This document shows, piece after piece, positions 27,158-35,187 of a stretch of 64,000 nucleotides of DNA. A program made the translations under genes and the position numbers. Source of the DNA: Burkholderiaceae bacterium (GTDB taxonomy: Bacteria > Pseudomonadota > Gammaproteobacteria > Burkholderiales > Burkholderiaceae_C); the NCBI GenBank assembly GCA_026125795.1, contig JAHCKM010000002.1:1-64000 (forward strand), read 5' to 3'. The notes under the pieces are model-generated. The model saw nothing but the letters and a program-made list of their open reading frames with translations, did not search any database and had not been told where the DNA came from. Every line of letters begins with the position of its first letter. The stretch's first letter is position 1.

Positions 27158-28345
27158 ATGGACCAGCCGCTGCTGCACTCGAGCCCGATCGATCTGTTCG
27201 ACGATGCCGCGCTCGCCGACCCGTACCCGCTGTACAAGGCGCTGCGCGACATCGCGCCCGCGGTGTGGCTGCGCCAGCACGATGTCTGGTTTCTTGGCCG
27301 CCACGACACCGTGCGCGCCGCGCTCGACGATTGGCAAACCTGGAGCTCGGCGCGCGGCATCGGCCTCAATCCGGTGATCAACGAGGCCTGGAAGGATGCG
27401 CTCATCAGCGTCGATCCGCCGTTGCACACCGGCATGCGCAAGCTGTTCACCGATCGGCTCGGTCCGCGCCAACTGCAGCCGCTGCAGCAACGCGTCCACG
27501 AACGTGCCGATGCACTGGCCGCGCGCATCGTCGAGATGGGAACTTTCGATGCGGTGACCGACGTCGCGCACGACCTGCCGGTGGGCGTGATCATGGACCT
27601 CATCGGTTGGCCGCAGGAGGTGCGCGGCAGCCTGCTCGACATGGCCGCGGGCAGCTTCGACGCCTGCGGCCCCGACAACCCGCGCATGCGCGCCGCGCTG
27701 CCGCGGCTGCAGGCGATGATGGAACTGGTCGCGCGCACCTACGACGAGAACCTGCTCGAGCCCGGCGGCTTCGGCGCCACGGTGGCCGACGCGGCGCGGC
27801 GTGGCGAGATCCCGCGCGACGCCGCGATCGGGCTGCTGGCCGGCTACGTGGTGGCCGCGTTCGACACCACGATCAGCGCGATCTCGCACGGGCTGCTGCT
27901 GTTCGCGCAGAACCCGTCGCAATGGCAACGTCTGCGCGCCGAGCCGGCGCTGGTGACCGGCGCGTTCAACGAAACCGTGCGTCTGGAGGCGCCGATCCAG
28001 CACTTCACTCGCGTGGCCACGCGCGACGTGCACATGGGCGACGGCGTGGTCGTGCCGGCCGGCGCGCGCGCCATCGTCAGCTACGGCGCGGCCAACCGCG
28101 ACGAGCGGCACTTTGCCGAGCCCGACGTGTTTCGCATCGACCGGCGCCCGCTGGACCACCTGGGCTTCGGCTTCGGCGTGCACGGCTGCGCCGGACAGCA
28201 CCTGGCACGGCTCGAAGGGCAGGCGGTGTTTGCGGCGCTGGCGCGGCGCATCGCACGGCTGGAGCTGGACGGCGAACCGCAACGTGCGCTGAACAACGTC
28301 AACCGCGGTCACGCGCGCATCCCGATGCGTGCGCTGCCGGCTTGA
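27158..28345 (+). CDS. cytochrome P450, CYP199-like
   Basis: A 395-residue soluble bacterial P450. The heme thiolate is Cys344 in GFGFGVHGCAGQHLAR. The I-helix oxygen-activation motif is AAFDTT (233-238), where most P450s have AGxxTT. The ExxR pair is Glu272/Arg275. Stretches such as LADPYPLYKALRDIAPAVW, HDVWFLGRHDTV, DWQTWSS and the ending RALNNVNRGHARIPMR resemble the CYP199A family (para-substituted benzoate/cinnamate hydroxylation and O-demethylation) as I recall it. The ferredoxin and reductase it needs are not in the window. In this island it could demethylate a methoxylated phenylpropanoid or benzoate. Confidence 0.85.
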   Translation: MDQPLLHSSPIDLFDDAALADPYPLYKALRDIAPAVWLRQHDVWFLGRHDTVRAALDDWQTWSSARGIGLNPVINEAWKDALISVDPPLHTGMRKLFTDRLGPRQLQPLQQRVHERADALAARIVEMGTFDAVTDVAHDLPVGVIMDLIGWPQEVRGSLLDMAAGSFDACGPDNPRMRAALPRLQAMMELVARTYDENLLEPGGFGATVADAARRGEIPRDAAIGLLAGYVVAAFDTTISAISHGLLLFAQNPSQWQRLRAEPALVTGAFNETVRLEAPIQHFTRVATRDVHMGDGVVVPAGARAIVSYGAANRDERHFAEPDVFRIDRRPLDHLGFGFGVHGCAGQHLARLEGQAVFAALARRIARLELDGEPQRALNNVNRGHARIPMRALPA

Positions 28346-28356
28346 CGCGCGCAGGC

Positions 28357-28833
28357 TCAGGGTACCGCCGGTCGCCCGGGGCCTTGTGTGCCGTCGGCAC
28401 GTGCCGACAGGTACGCGTGCAGGTCGATGATGTGCGCCGTGACGCGTGGCTCGCCTTGCCACGCGGGCATGTCCAGCTCGCCCTGGCGGCGCCGCACCAC
28501 GTCGTCGACGTGGGCCTGGCGGTCGGCGCCTCGCGGGTCGGCGGCTGACGGCACGTCAGGCCAGCGGTAGCGCAGCAGCACCAGGTCGGCGAACTCGCGC
28601 GGCCCCAGCGTGCGCACGCGTGCCACGAGGTCGGGCGCACCCGCTTTGCCGGTGGCGCCGGCGCCGTGGCATCGAGCACATCGGTCCTCGAACACGCGCC
28701 AACCGAGGTACACGGAACCGGCCGGCCGCGCGCGCGCTTCCAGCTCGCGGGCCGGTTTCAGATTCTCGACGTCGACGCCGCAGCCGGCCAGCGACGCCAA
28801 GGCCGCGCATGCGAACGCCCAGGTCTTGAACAT
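28357..28833 (-). CDS. c-type cytochrome lipoprotein
   Basis: A 158-residue mono-heme cytochrome c with a lipoprotein signal: lipobox LAGC with Cys18, heme motif CARCH at residues 52-56. The distal methionine may be Met127 or nearby in ELDMPAWQG. It is predicted to be anchored in the membrane facing the periplasm. It ends 12 bp from the convergent P450 gene, is transcribed leftwards and has no partner oxidase next to it. Start chosen at 28833; a start 4 codons earlier is also possible. Confidence 0.8.
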   Translation of the reverse strand: MFKTWAFACAALASLAGCGVDVENLKPARELEARARPAGSVYLGWRVFEDRCARCHGAGATGKAGAPDLVARVRTLGPREFADLVLLRYRWPDVPSAADPRGADRQAHVDDVVRRRQGELDMPAWQGEPRVTAHIIDLHAYLSARADGTQGPGRPAVP

Positions 28834-28905
28834 GTTCCACCTCAATCTCGGCCGATTGTGACCACGGACGGCGGCGCCGACCTTGCCGAAGATCAGTCCT
28901 TCACG

Positions 28906-28980
28906 TTACGGCATGAATCGGTAGCCGATACCCGCCTCGGTCACCAAGTGCCGGGGCCGCGACGCGTCAACCTCGCCGAC
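28906..28980 (-). pseudogene. remnant of an OmpR/KdpE-type response regulator C-terminus
   Basis: The minus strand encodes GEVDASRPRHLVTEAGIGYR followed by FMP and a stop at 28906-28908. This is the characteristic end of KdpE-like winged-helix response regulators (DPSRPRHLLTE.GVGYR). Only this final wing is recognisable: upstream in the same frame the sequence (up to 29097) does not continue the domain and runs into the corA gene on the same strand. It looks like the tail of a decayed or displaced regulator gene. Confidence 0.6.
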
Positions 28981-29006
28981 GGACCCGTCGGACGAAGGGT
29001 TCCATA

Positions 29007-29972
29007 TCAAACCCAGCCGGCCTTGCGGAAGCGCCAGAACAGGAAGCCCGCAGCGGACGTGATGAGGCCCAGCGCCATCGGATAGCCGTAGGTCCACTTC
29101 AGCTCGGGCATCGTCTCGAAGTTCATGCCCCAGATGCCGGCCAGCGCGGTCGACACCGCGAAGATCGCGGCATAAGCGGCGAGCCGCTTGGTGGTCTCGG
29201 ACTCCTCGATCGTCACCATCGACAGGTTGACCTGGATCGCGTCGCCGATCGTGTCGCGCATCGCGTCGATCGAGCCATTGATGCGCACCAGGTGGTCATG
29301 CACGTCGCGGAAGTACTCCTGCATGTTCTGGCACACCGACGGCACGCGGCCGCCATAGAGCTTGGTCAGCACCTCGAGCAGCGGCGCCACCGCATGGCGC
29401 AGCGCGGTGGCGCGGCGCTTCAGCGCGTACAGCCGCTCGACGTTCGAGCGCGCGGCGCCGCGCTCGAAGATCTGCGCCTCGATGGCCTCGAGGTCGGTTT
29501 CGAGCGCGTCGAGCAGCGGAAAGTAGCGGTCGACCACGGCGTCCATGAGCGCGTACAGCACAAACCCCGAGCCACGCGCCAGCAGCTCGGGCTCGCGCTC
29601 GCAGCGCTCGCGCACGCCGAGAAAGTGCTGCTTGCTGCGGTTGCGCACCGACAGCACGAAGTTGGGGCCGACGAACACGGCCACCTCGCCGGTCTGCAGC
29701 TCGCCTTGCTCGACCTCGAGCAGCTGCATCACGACGAACAGCGTCGATCCGTACTCCTCGACCTTGGGGCGTTGGTGGCCGTGGCGCGCATCCTCCACCG
29801 CCAGGTCGTGCAAGTCGAACTCCTGCTGCATGTGCATCAACTCGGCGTCGGTCGCGTCGCGCAACGCGACCCAGACGAAACTATCCGCCTTGGTCAGCCA
29901 CGTGGCGATGTCATCGACATCGATGTCAGCCAGCTTGCGGCCCTGCTGGTAGACGACACAGTTGACTAGCAT
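29007..29972 (-). CDS. corA: magnesium/cobalt transporter CorA family protein
   Basis: A 321-residue CorA-type channel for Mg2+ (or Co2+/Ni2+). A large cytoplasmic alpha/beta and helical domain is followed by two C-terminal membrane helices. The selectivity-filter motif GMN is present in ALAGIWGMNFETMPELKW. The ending FLFWRFRKAGWV is typical of the family. Start 29972 is preferred: AAGGGG lies 8 bases upstream. That ribosome binding site sits in the 3' arm of a palindrome (29979-29995). Confidence 0.92.
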   Translation of the reverse strand: MLVNCVVYQQGRKLADIDVDDIATWLTKADSFVWVALRDATDAELMHMQQEFDLHDLAVEDARHGHQRPKVEEYGSTLFVVMQLLEVEQGELQTGEVAVFVGPNFVLSVRNRSKQHFLGVRERCEREPELLARGSGFVLYALMDAVVDRYFPLLDALETDLEAIEAQIFERGAARSNVERLYALKRRATALRHAVAPLLEVLTKLYGGRVPSVCQNMQEYFRDVHDHLVRINGSIDAMRDTIGDAIQVNLSMVTIEESETTKRLAAYAAIFAVSTALAGIWGMNFETMPELKWTYGYPMALGLITSAAGFLFWRFRKAGWV

Positions 29973-29978
29973 GCTCAG

Positions 29979-29995
29979 TGCCCCTTCAAGGGGCA
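29979..29995 (-). promoter_or_regulatory. hairpin covering the corA ribosome binding site
   Basis: A perfect palindrome TGCCCCTT-G-AAGGGGCA. On the corA mRNA it can form a stem of at least six G-C-rich pairs, and the 3' arm contains the AAGGGG Shine-Dalgarno 8 bases before AUG. A sequestered ribosome binding site is possible. Confidence 0.4.
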
Positions 29996-30235
29996 TCTTC
30001 TCATGGTGGCGGACTGTTTTTTCCTTCGATCGCCGCGGGCCATCGCGCCGTCCCAGCAGTCACCAGGCCATCACCGGCGGCAGCACAAGGACCGCGAACG
30101 CCTTCGGTGCCGTGGCTGACAGCCGGCTCCAGAAGTGCGCGGGGTGGACCTGCGAGCGAACACATGCCGTGTCAGGTCCGCTGCCGCATGCACCTGCCGG
30201 CTCTGGCGCGCGCTTGGCCACTGAAGCGCGAGCGC

Positions 30236-31105
30236 TCAGCGTGTCGTTGCGTGCTCGCCGCGCCACTCGCGGCGGTTGATGGCGTAGCCCTCCACGTCGC
30301 CCCGGAACGGCAGCATCAGCATGCCTGGCAGCCGGGCCACCTCCTGCGGATCGCGATGGCTGTGGATGCCGATGGTCATCGCCGCGTGGCCGGCGCGTGG
30401 CTGGTCGCGATAGGTGCCGAACAGGCGGTCCCACCACGGCAGATTGAACCCGAAGTTGGAGTTGGTCTCGTCATCCTCCACCGAGTGGTGCACGCGGTGC
30501 ATCTCCGGCGTCACGACGATCCACCGCAGCACGCGATCGAGCGCTGCGGGCAACCGGATGTTGGCGTGGCTGAACATCGACGTGGCGTTGAGCAGCACCT
30601 CGAACACCAGCACCGCCACCACCGGCGGGCCCAGCACCACGATGGCGGCGAACTTGATCAGCATCGACAACGCGATCTCGATCGGATGGAATCGCAGGCC
30701 GGTCGTGAGGTCGAAGTCGAGGTCTGCATGGTGCACGCGGTGCAGCCGCCACAGCACCGGCACCGCGTGCACGATCACATGCTGCAGCCAGATCACGAAG
30801 TCGAGGGCGATCACGGCGAGCGGCCCGGCCAGCCAGGGCGGAACGTCAAAGTGGTTCAGCATGCCCCAGCCGTTGGCCGCGGCGAACCCGGCCATGCCGA
30901 CGGCCGCCAGCGGAAAGGCCAGCCGTACCACCACCGAGCTCAAGGCGGCGATGCCCAGGTTGCCGAACCAGCGCAGCGACCTGGCCATGGTCGGCGTGCG
31001 GCGTGGCACCAGCACCTCGCAGGCGGCGATCACCGCGAAGCCTGCGGCGAACAGCACGAGCCGGATGAGCGGCTCATGAGCCAGAACAGCGGATGCAGTG
31101 TCCAT
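30236..31105 (-). CDS. sterol desaturase/fatty acid hydroxylase family protein (first copy)
   Basis: A 289-residue integral membrane di-iron protein of the sterol desaturase superfamily. There are four or so membrane helices in the N-terminal 110 residues. Histidine clusters HVIVHAVP, HRVHHADLD, HSHANI and TPEMHRVHHSVEDDE supply the di-iron ligands, and NFGFNLPWWDRLFGTY is the family tail. It would hydroxylate or desaturate a lipid. The gene is divergent from the ArsR-rhodanese gene with a palindromic site in the 78-bp gap, so it is a candidate target of that repressor. Confidence 0.87.
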   Translation of the reverse strand: MDTASAVLAHEPLIRLVLFAAGFAVIAACEVLVPRRTPTMARSLRWFGNLGIAALSSVVVRLAFPLAAVGMAGFAAANGWGMLNHFDVPPWLAGPLAVIALDFVIWLQHVIVHAVPVLWRLHRVHHADLDFDLTTGLRFHPIEIALSMLIKFAAIVVLGPPVVAVLVFEVLLNATSMFSHANIRLPAALDRVLRWIVVTPEMHRVHHSVEDDETNSNFGFNLPWWDRLFGTYRDQPRAGHAAMTIGIHSHRDPQEVARLPGMLMLPFRGDVEGYAINRREWRGEHATTR

Positions 31106-31156
31106 GGTGCGCGGGCGGGCAGCGATTCGGTGAGAATGGGTTCCCGTGATCCCATC

Positions 31157-31176
31157 ATTCCAACGTTCGTTAGAAT
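31157..31176. promoter_or_regulatory. inverted repeat, candidate ArsR operator
   Basis: ATTCCAACG-TT-CGTTAGAAT: two 9-base arms with one mismatch, ending 7 bases before the ATG of the ArsR-type gene and 52 bp from the start of the divergent desaturase gene. ATTC...GAAT ends are common in operators of thiol-sensing ArsR repressors. Confidence 0.6.
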
Positions 31177-31183
31177 GTACACC

Positions 31184-31804
31184 ATGGACAACCGCACGCT
31201 CAAGGACCTTCTTTACGAACAGGTCGCCCGTGTGGGCAAGGCCCTGGCCAGCCCGAAGCGGCTGGAGATCCTGGAGATGCTGGCGCAGGGCGAGAAGGCG
31301 GTCGAATCCGTGGCCTCCGAGGTGGCGATTGACGTCAAGCTCGCCAGCGCGCACCTCAAGGCGCTGCGCGAGGCGCGCCTCGTCGAGAGCCGGCGCGACG
31401 GCAAGCGCATCCTGTACCGCTTGGCAGGCGAAGACGTGGCGATGCTGGGCGTGGCGCTGCGCCACGTGGCCGACGAGCACCTGGTGGAGCTGCGCACGGC
31501 GCTGCAGCGAATGATGGCCGACCCCGAGCGGTTGGTGCAGGTGACTCGCAAGGAGTTGATGGCGCAGGCCAAGCGCGGCGAGGTGATCGTGCTCGACGTG
31601 CGCCCGGCCGACGAGTACGACACCGCGCACCTGCCGCACGCGCGCTCGATGCCGTTGGCCGAGTTGTCGCACCGGCTGGCCGAGTTGCCGCGCAACGCGC
31701 AGATCGTCGCCTACTGCCGCGGCCCGTTCTGCCTGATGTCCGACGAGGCGGTCAAGCTATTCGCGAACGCGGCTATCAAGCTCGCAAGAGCTTCGATGGC
31801 GTGA
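31184..31804 (+). pseudogene. ArsR-type regulator fused to rhodanese domain, frameshifted near the 3' end
   Basis: The readable product is 206 residues. Residues 1-100 are an ArsR-type winged helix (GKALASPKRLEILEML, then SAHLKALREARLVESRRDG). Residues 118-190 are a rhodanese domain with active-site Cys178 in AYCRGPFC. After EAVKL the frame gives FANAAIKLARASMA and stops. One base earlier or later the next frame reads RERGYQARKSFDGVSEWQAAG and then LPIVRA with a stop at 31843-31845, which is the expected end of the family. So a one-base deletion near 31758-31762 has displaced the last 27 residues, unless it is a sequencing error. The catalytic loop is intact. Regulators of this type respond to sulfide or persulfides. 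Confidence 0.82.
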
Positions 31805-32265
31805 GCGAATGGCAGGCCGCCGGCCTGCCGATCGTGCGCGCCTGACCGGCTCGCCACCGGCGGGCACTTGTGCGCGTCGGCCCGGCGCCAGACCTGCGTG
31901 CGGCAGACGAACAACACGCAGCCGTCGACCACCAGGCGCGTGGCCGATTGCAGGTGCAGCGAGCCCTTGTAGTCGCGGCCGTCCTCGGGGTTGTACAGGC
32001 GTCCGCCGTGCCAGCGGCCCGGCTGGGCCGCCAACATGCGATCGATCACCGTGCGCCCGATCAGCGGCTGCTTGTCGGCGATGTCCTGCGGTGTCTCGTC
32101 CCACAGCCAGACGATGCGGCCGCACACCGCGTCGCCGCAACGTTCGATGCGCACGCGGGCGCTGAAGCCGGGCGTCCACCACTCGCCAACGATGTCCGGC
32201 TGCGCCCGCGCCGCCGGTGCCAGGACGGCCGCTGCCAGCCAGACGACGATCGCTGTGCGCATCAT
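31711..32265 (-). CDS. DUF2147 exported protein with run-on C-terminus
   Basis: A 184-residue protein with a signal peptide (about 1-21, ARA). Its DUF2147 domain (IVGEWWTPGFSARVRIERC, CGRIVWLWDE, GRLYNPEDGRDYKG, CVLFVCRTQVW) ends at about residue 128. The remaining 56 residues have no family counterpart and run antisense into the 3' end of the ArsR-rhodanese gene. The usual stop therefore seems to have been lost. Its start overlaps the stop of the upstream desaturase gene (ATGA, 32262-32265), so it is co-translated. Function of the family is unknown. Confidence 0.75.
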   Translation of the reverse strand: MMRTAIVVWLAAAVLAPAARAQPDIVGEWWTPGFSARVRIERCGDAVCGRIVWLWDETPQDIADKQPLIGRTVIDRMLAAQPGRWHGGRLYNPEDGRDYKGSLHLQSATRLVVDGCVLFVCRTQVWRRADAHKCPPVASRSGAHDRQAGGLPFAHAIEALASLIAAFANSLTASSDIRQNGPRQ

Positions 32266-33047
32266 GTCGCCACCCCATTGCGCGTGACGCCGCCGAAACG
32301 TGCATCGCCTTCGCGCAGGTAGTCGCCGTCCTCGGTGCCGCACCAGCGGTCCCACCAGGTGAAGTAAAGCCCAAAGTTGCCGCGGTTGCGCGCATGGTGA
32401 AAGTGATGGTGGCTCACCGGCGTGATCCAGCGCAGCCACCCGCGCGGCGTCCAGCGCCACGGCAGGACCTCGTGCGCGCAATGGCCGACGGTGTTGCGCA
32501 CGATCATGTGTAGCAGGAACACGCCGATCGCCGCATCGTGCATCGGCACGATCAGCAGGAACAGCGGCAGGAACGCGGCCTGGACCAGCGCCTCCACCGG
32601 ATGAAACGCGTAAGCCGCCCACGGCGTGGGGTGCTGCGACAGATGGTGGGTGCCGTGCACGGCGCGAAACCAGCGCCGCTGGTGCAGCCAGCGGTGGGTC
32701 CAATAGAAGTAGGCGTCGTGCGCCACGATGATCAGCACCACGCTGAAGCCCCACCAGGCCCAGCCCCGCGATGCCGCGTCGCGGTAGATCTCGACGGTGC
32801 CGTTGGCTGCCAGCAGCCACACCAGCAAGCCGTTGACGGCGAAGATCAGCACGGTCGACAGCGAATAGACGACCTCGCGCCGCACCTGGCCGGGGCGCCT
32901 TGTCGCCTGCAGGATGCGCCGGCCGGCGAGCCGGTGGCCGAGCAGCACCTCCACCAGCAGCCACACGGCGCCGGCCACGAGCGCGTAGCGCAGGAAGTCG
33001 ACCGTCAGGATGGTGAGCGCAAGGGGGATCAGCGCAGGTTCCTGCAT
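32262..33047 (-). CDS. sterol desaturase/fatty acid hydroxylase family protein (second copy)
   Basis: A 261-residue membrane di-iron hydroxylase. N-terminal helices are around residues 10-35 and 60-80. The histidine clusters are HDAYFYWTHRWLH, HGTHHLSQHP and SHHHFHHARNRGNFG, followed by the family tail YFTWWDRWCGTED. It differs clearly in sequence from the other copy 1.2 kb away, so it is not a recent duplicate. It is followed by DUF2147 through a 4-base overlap; an exported lipid-related function for the pair is possible. The upstream AraC-type regulator on the same strand is a candidate controller. Confidence 0.85.
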   Translation of the reverse strand: MQEPALIPLALTILTVDFLRYALVAGAVWLLVEVLLGHRLAGRRILQATRRPGQVRREVVYSLSTVLIFAVNGLLVWLLAANGTVEIYRDAASRGWAWWGFSVVLIIVAHDAYFYWTHRWLHQRRWFRAVHGTHHLSQHPTPWAAYAFHPVEALVQAAFLPLFLLIVPMHDAAIGVFLLHMIVRNTVGHCAHEVLPWRWTPRGWLRWITPVSHHHFHHARNRGNFGLYFTWWDRWCGTEDGDYLREGDARFGGVTRNGVAT

Positions 33048-33142
33048 GGCGGGCCTTTCGATGGCAGTGAGGGGCCGCCATCGTCGCGAGCCGGCCGCGC
33101 AAGGTCTTGCCGATTCGTCGCGAACCCTGGCCGATTCGTCGC

Positions 33143-34264
33143 TCAAGCTGCGCTGGAAGCCTGCCGGTGCCGTTCCATGCGCGCGGCGGCGCGGTATTCG
33201 GTGGGCGTCATCCCAAAGCGCTGCCGAAACGCGCGATTGAACGGCCCGATCGAGCCGTAGCCGCATTCCAGCGCGATGGTGAGGATCGGCAGGTCTTCTC
33301 CAGCCAGGCGCGCCGACGCTTCCTGCAGCCGGTAGTGATGCAGGAAGTCGTTGAAGTTGCGGTGACCGAGCCGCTGGTTGATCAGCGCGCGCAGCGCCGC
33401 CTCGCCCATGCCGAGCGTCTGCGCCAGGGCGTTCAAGGTCAGGCCTTCTCGTCGGTACAGGTGCTGTTCGGTCATCGCCTGCGTCAGGGCCGCCAGCGCG
33501 GGGGACGGTGGCGGCGCCGCGGGCGCGGGCTTGCGCACGTCGGCCGATGGTGCGGCGGCCGGTGCCTCGGCGGCCAAGCCGAGGATCGCGTCGATGGAAC
33601 GCCGTGCCACCAGCACCGCCAGCGCCAGCGCGATGAGGCCGATGCCGGCCACATGCAAGGCCGGCAGCAACGCGCCGACCGGGCGCTCGCGCAGCGCCAG
33701 CTCCACGATCAGCGCCACGCTCGCGTACGCGCCGATGCCCAGTGCGACCCAGCGGCGCACCGCGCGCCGCGGCTCCACCAGATCGTCGCGCCAGCCGCGT
33801 GCCACCTCCCACACCGCGGCGGCGGTGAAGGCGAGCATCGCCGCCGCGTGCGCGAGCGACAGCGTGCCCGGTACGGGGACCGGCTGGCCGTCGTAGCGCG
33901 CACTCATGCGCGGCAGGTTTGCGGCCAGGCCCAGCGCCACCATGGCGCCGGCGATCGCCAGCAGCGGCAGCGTGAGGCGGAAGCCGTCTTGAAACAAGCC
34001 GCGCGCCGCCAGCCACAGCCATGCCGTGGTGCTGGCGCACAACGCCAGCGCCGCCACCGCCAGCGGAAACGGCAGCGCGACCAGCATCTCGGCACGCTGG
34101 CAGAACAGGTATGCGATGAGCGCCGCCGTGAACAGCGCCAGTGCCACCCGGGCCGCCGCGCGCGGACCGGGCAGCAACAGGTGGACCACGTGGAACAGCA
34201 GCACGCCGCCGACCGCGCCGCGCAGCAGCAGCTCGGCCACCCAGATGCCTGCGATCGGGGTCAT
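33143..34264 (-). CDS. AraC family regulator with N-terminal membrane domain
   Basis: A 373-residue protein with about seven hydrophobic helices in the first 235 residues (for instance VAELLLRGAVGGVLLFHVVHLLL and LHVAGIGLIALALAVLVA). A Pro/Ala-rich linker (about 250-275) and a C-terminal AraC helix-turn-helix (LNALAQTLGMGEAALRALIN; LTIALECGYGSIGPFNRAFRQRFG) follow. Membrane-anchored AraC regulators of this kind sense signals at the inner membrane. The sterol desaturase and DUF2147 genes lie downstream on the same strand (95-bp gap) and are its likely targets. Start 34264 chosen (MTPIAGIW). Confidence 0.85.
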   Translation of the reverse strand: MTPIAGIWVAELLLRGAVGGVLLFHVVHLLLPGPRAAARVALALFTAALIAYLFCQRAEMLVALPFPLAVAALALCASTTAWLWLAARGLFQDGFRLTLPLLAIAGAMVALGLAANLPRMSARYDGQPVPVPGTLSLAHAAAMLAFTAAAVWEVARGWRDDLVEPRRAVRRWVALGIGAYASVALIVELALRERPVGALLPALHVAGIGLIALALAVLVARRSIDAILGLAAEAPAAAPSADVRKPAPAAPPPSPALAALTQAMTEQHLYRREGLTLNALAQTLGMGEAALRALINQRLGHRNFNDFLHHYRLQEASARLAGEDLPILTIALECGYGSIGPFNRAFRQRFGMTPTEYRAAARMERHRQASSAA

Positions 34265-34387
34265 CGCGCAGACGGGCTTACCGGACGGTGGGAGCGGACG
34301 GCACGGCGCGAATGTACAGCTGCTGCTGCGCGCACCGCCCACGCGTGCGGCAGGCCTGACCCACGAGGCTCGACGCTCGGCCCGCGG

Positions 34388-34402
34388 GCATAGCGGCTAT
34401 GC
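34388..34402. promoter_or_regulatory. small palindrome at the ankyrin gene promoter
   Basis: GCATAGC-G-GCTATGC, perfect 7-base arms, 43 bp before the ankyrin-protein ATG. It contains a -10-like TATGCT. It may be a promoter with an overlapping operator; nothing else in the 180-bp divergent gap stands out. Confidence 0.35.
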
Positions 34403-34444
34403 TGCGCGCCGACCCCGCACAGTGCGCGGGGCAGGAGGCAACGG

Positions 34445-35158
34445 ATGCGCCATCGGCCGCGCAGCGCGGCGCTGCGGGCAGCGGGCTGGTTCGCCATTGC
34501 AGCCATCGGATGGGGCTGCGGCGCGTGCGTGCACGCGCAAACTGCGCCGAGCGACGCCGAGATCCGCGCCTACGGCCCGTTGCACGCGGCTGCATTGCGC
34601 GGCGACCTGCCGACGCTCGCCGCCACGATTGCCGGGCGGGCACCGATCGACGCGCGCGACGGCCATGGTCGCACCGCGTTGCACGTGGCCACGTTTGCGA
34701 GCCAGCGCGACGCGATCAAGATGCTGGCGGAGGCCGGCGCCGACCTGAGCGCATTGGAGAACGACCGCTACGACGCGGTGACCATCGCCGCCGTCGCCGA
34801 CGACGAAGAGACACTGGCGCTGCTGCTCGCGCTCGGCGCCAGCGCCAAGCTGACCACCAGCCGCTATGACGGCACGGCGCTGATCGCGGCCGCGCACCTC
34901 GGCCACGACGGCGTGGTGCGCCGGCTGATCGCCGCCGGCGCGCCGCTCGACCATGTGAACAACCTGCACTGGACCGCGGTGATCGAGGCGGTGGTGCTGG
35001 GCGACGGCGGCCCGCGCCACCAGGCCTGCCTGCGCGCCTTGGTGGAGGCCGGCGCGGACCTGACGATCACCGATCGCGAGGGACGCACGCCGCTGCAGCT
35101 GGCGCGTTCGCGCGGCTTCAAGGAGATGGTGCGCATCCTCGAAGAAGCCAGGCGCTGA
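34445..35158 (+). CDS. exported ankyrin-repeat protein
   Basis: A 237-residue protein with an N-terminal signal sequence (about residues 10-32, ending VHAQ) and five or so ankyrin repeats: GPLHAAALRGDLPTLAATIA, GRTALHVATFASQRDAIKML, AVTIAAVADDEETLALLLAL, GTALIAAAHLGHDGVVRRLI and GRTPLQLARSRGFKEMVRIL. It is probably periplasmic and mediates protein contacts. Ankyrin proteins of this form sometimes accompany catalases or peroxidases, but none is adjacent here. It is convergent with the next gene. Confidence 0.85.
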   Translation: MRHRPRSAALRAAGWFAIAAIGWGCGACVHAQTAPSDAEIRAYGPLHAAALRGDLPTLAATIAGRAPIDARDGHGRTALHVATFASQRDAIKMLAEAGADLSALENDRYDAVTIAAVADDEETLALLLALGASAKLTTSRYDGTALIAAAHLGHDGVVRRLIAAGAPLDHVNNLHWTAVIEAVVLGDGGPRHQACLRALVEAGADLTITDREGRTPLQLARSRGFKEMVRILEEARR

Positions 35159-35187
35159 CGTATCTGCATCGCGCGCGGCCGGCCAGC

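Noticed and set aside
25064-28462. 1132-codon open frame on the minus strand opposite esterase, AraC and P450 genes
   Set aside because: Arg/His/Ala-rich translation with no domain; it is a shadow of high-GC codon use in the real plus-strand genes, which carry clear catalytic motifs.
30000-30235. Small gene between corA and the first desaturase gene
   Set aside because: Short frames in this gap have no ribosome binding site or recognisable sequence; only a T-run at 30017-30022 stands out.
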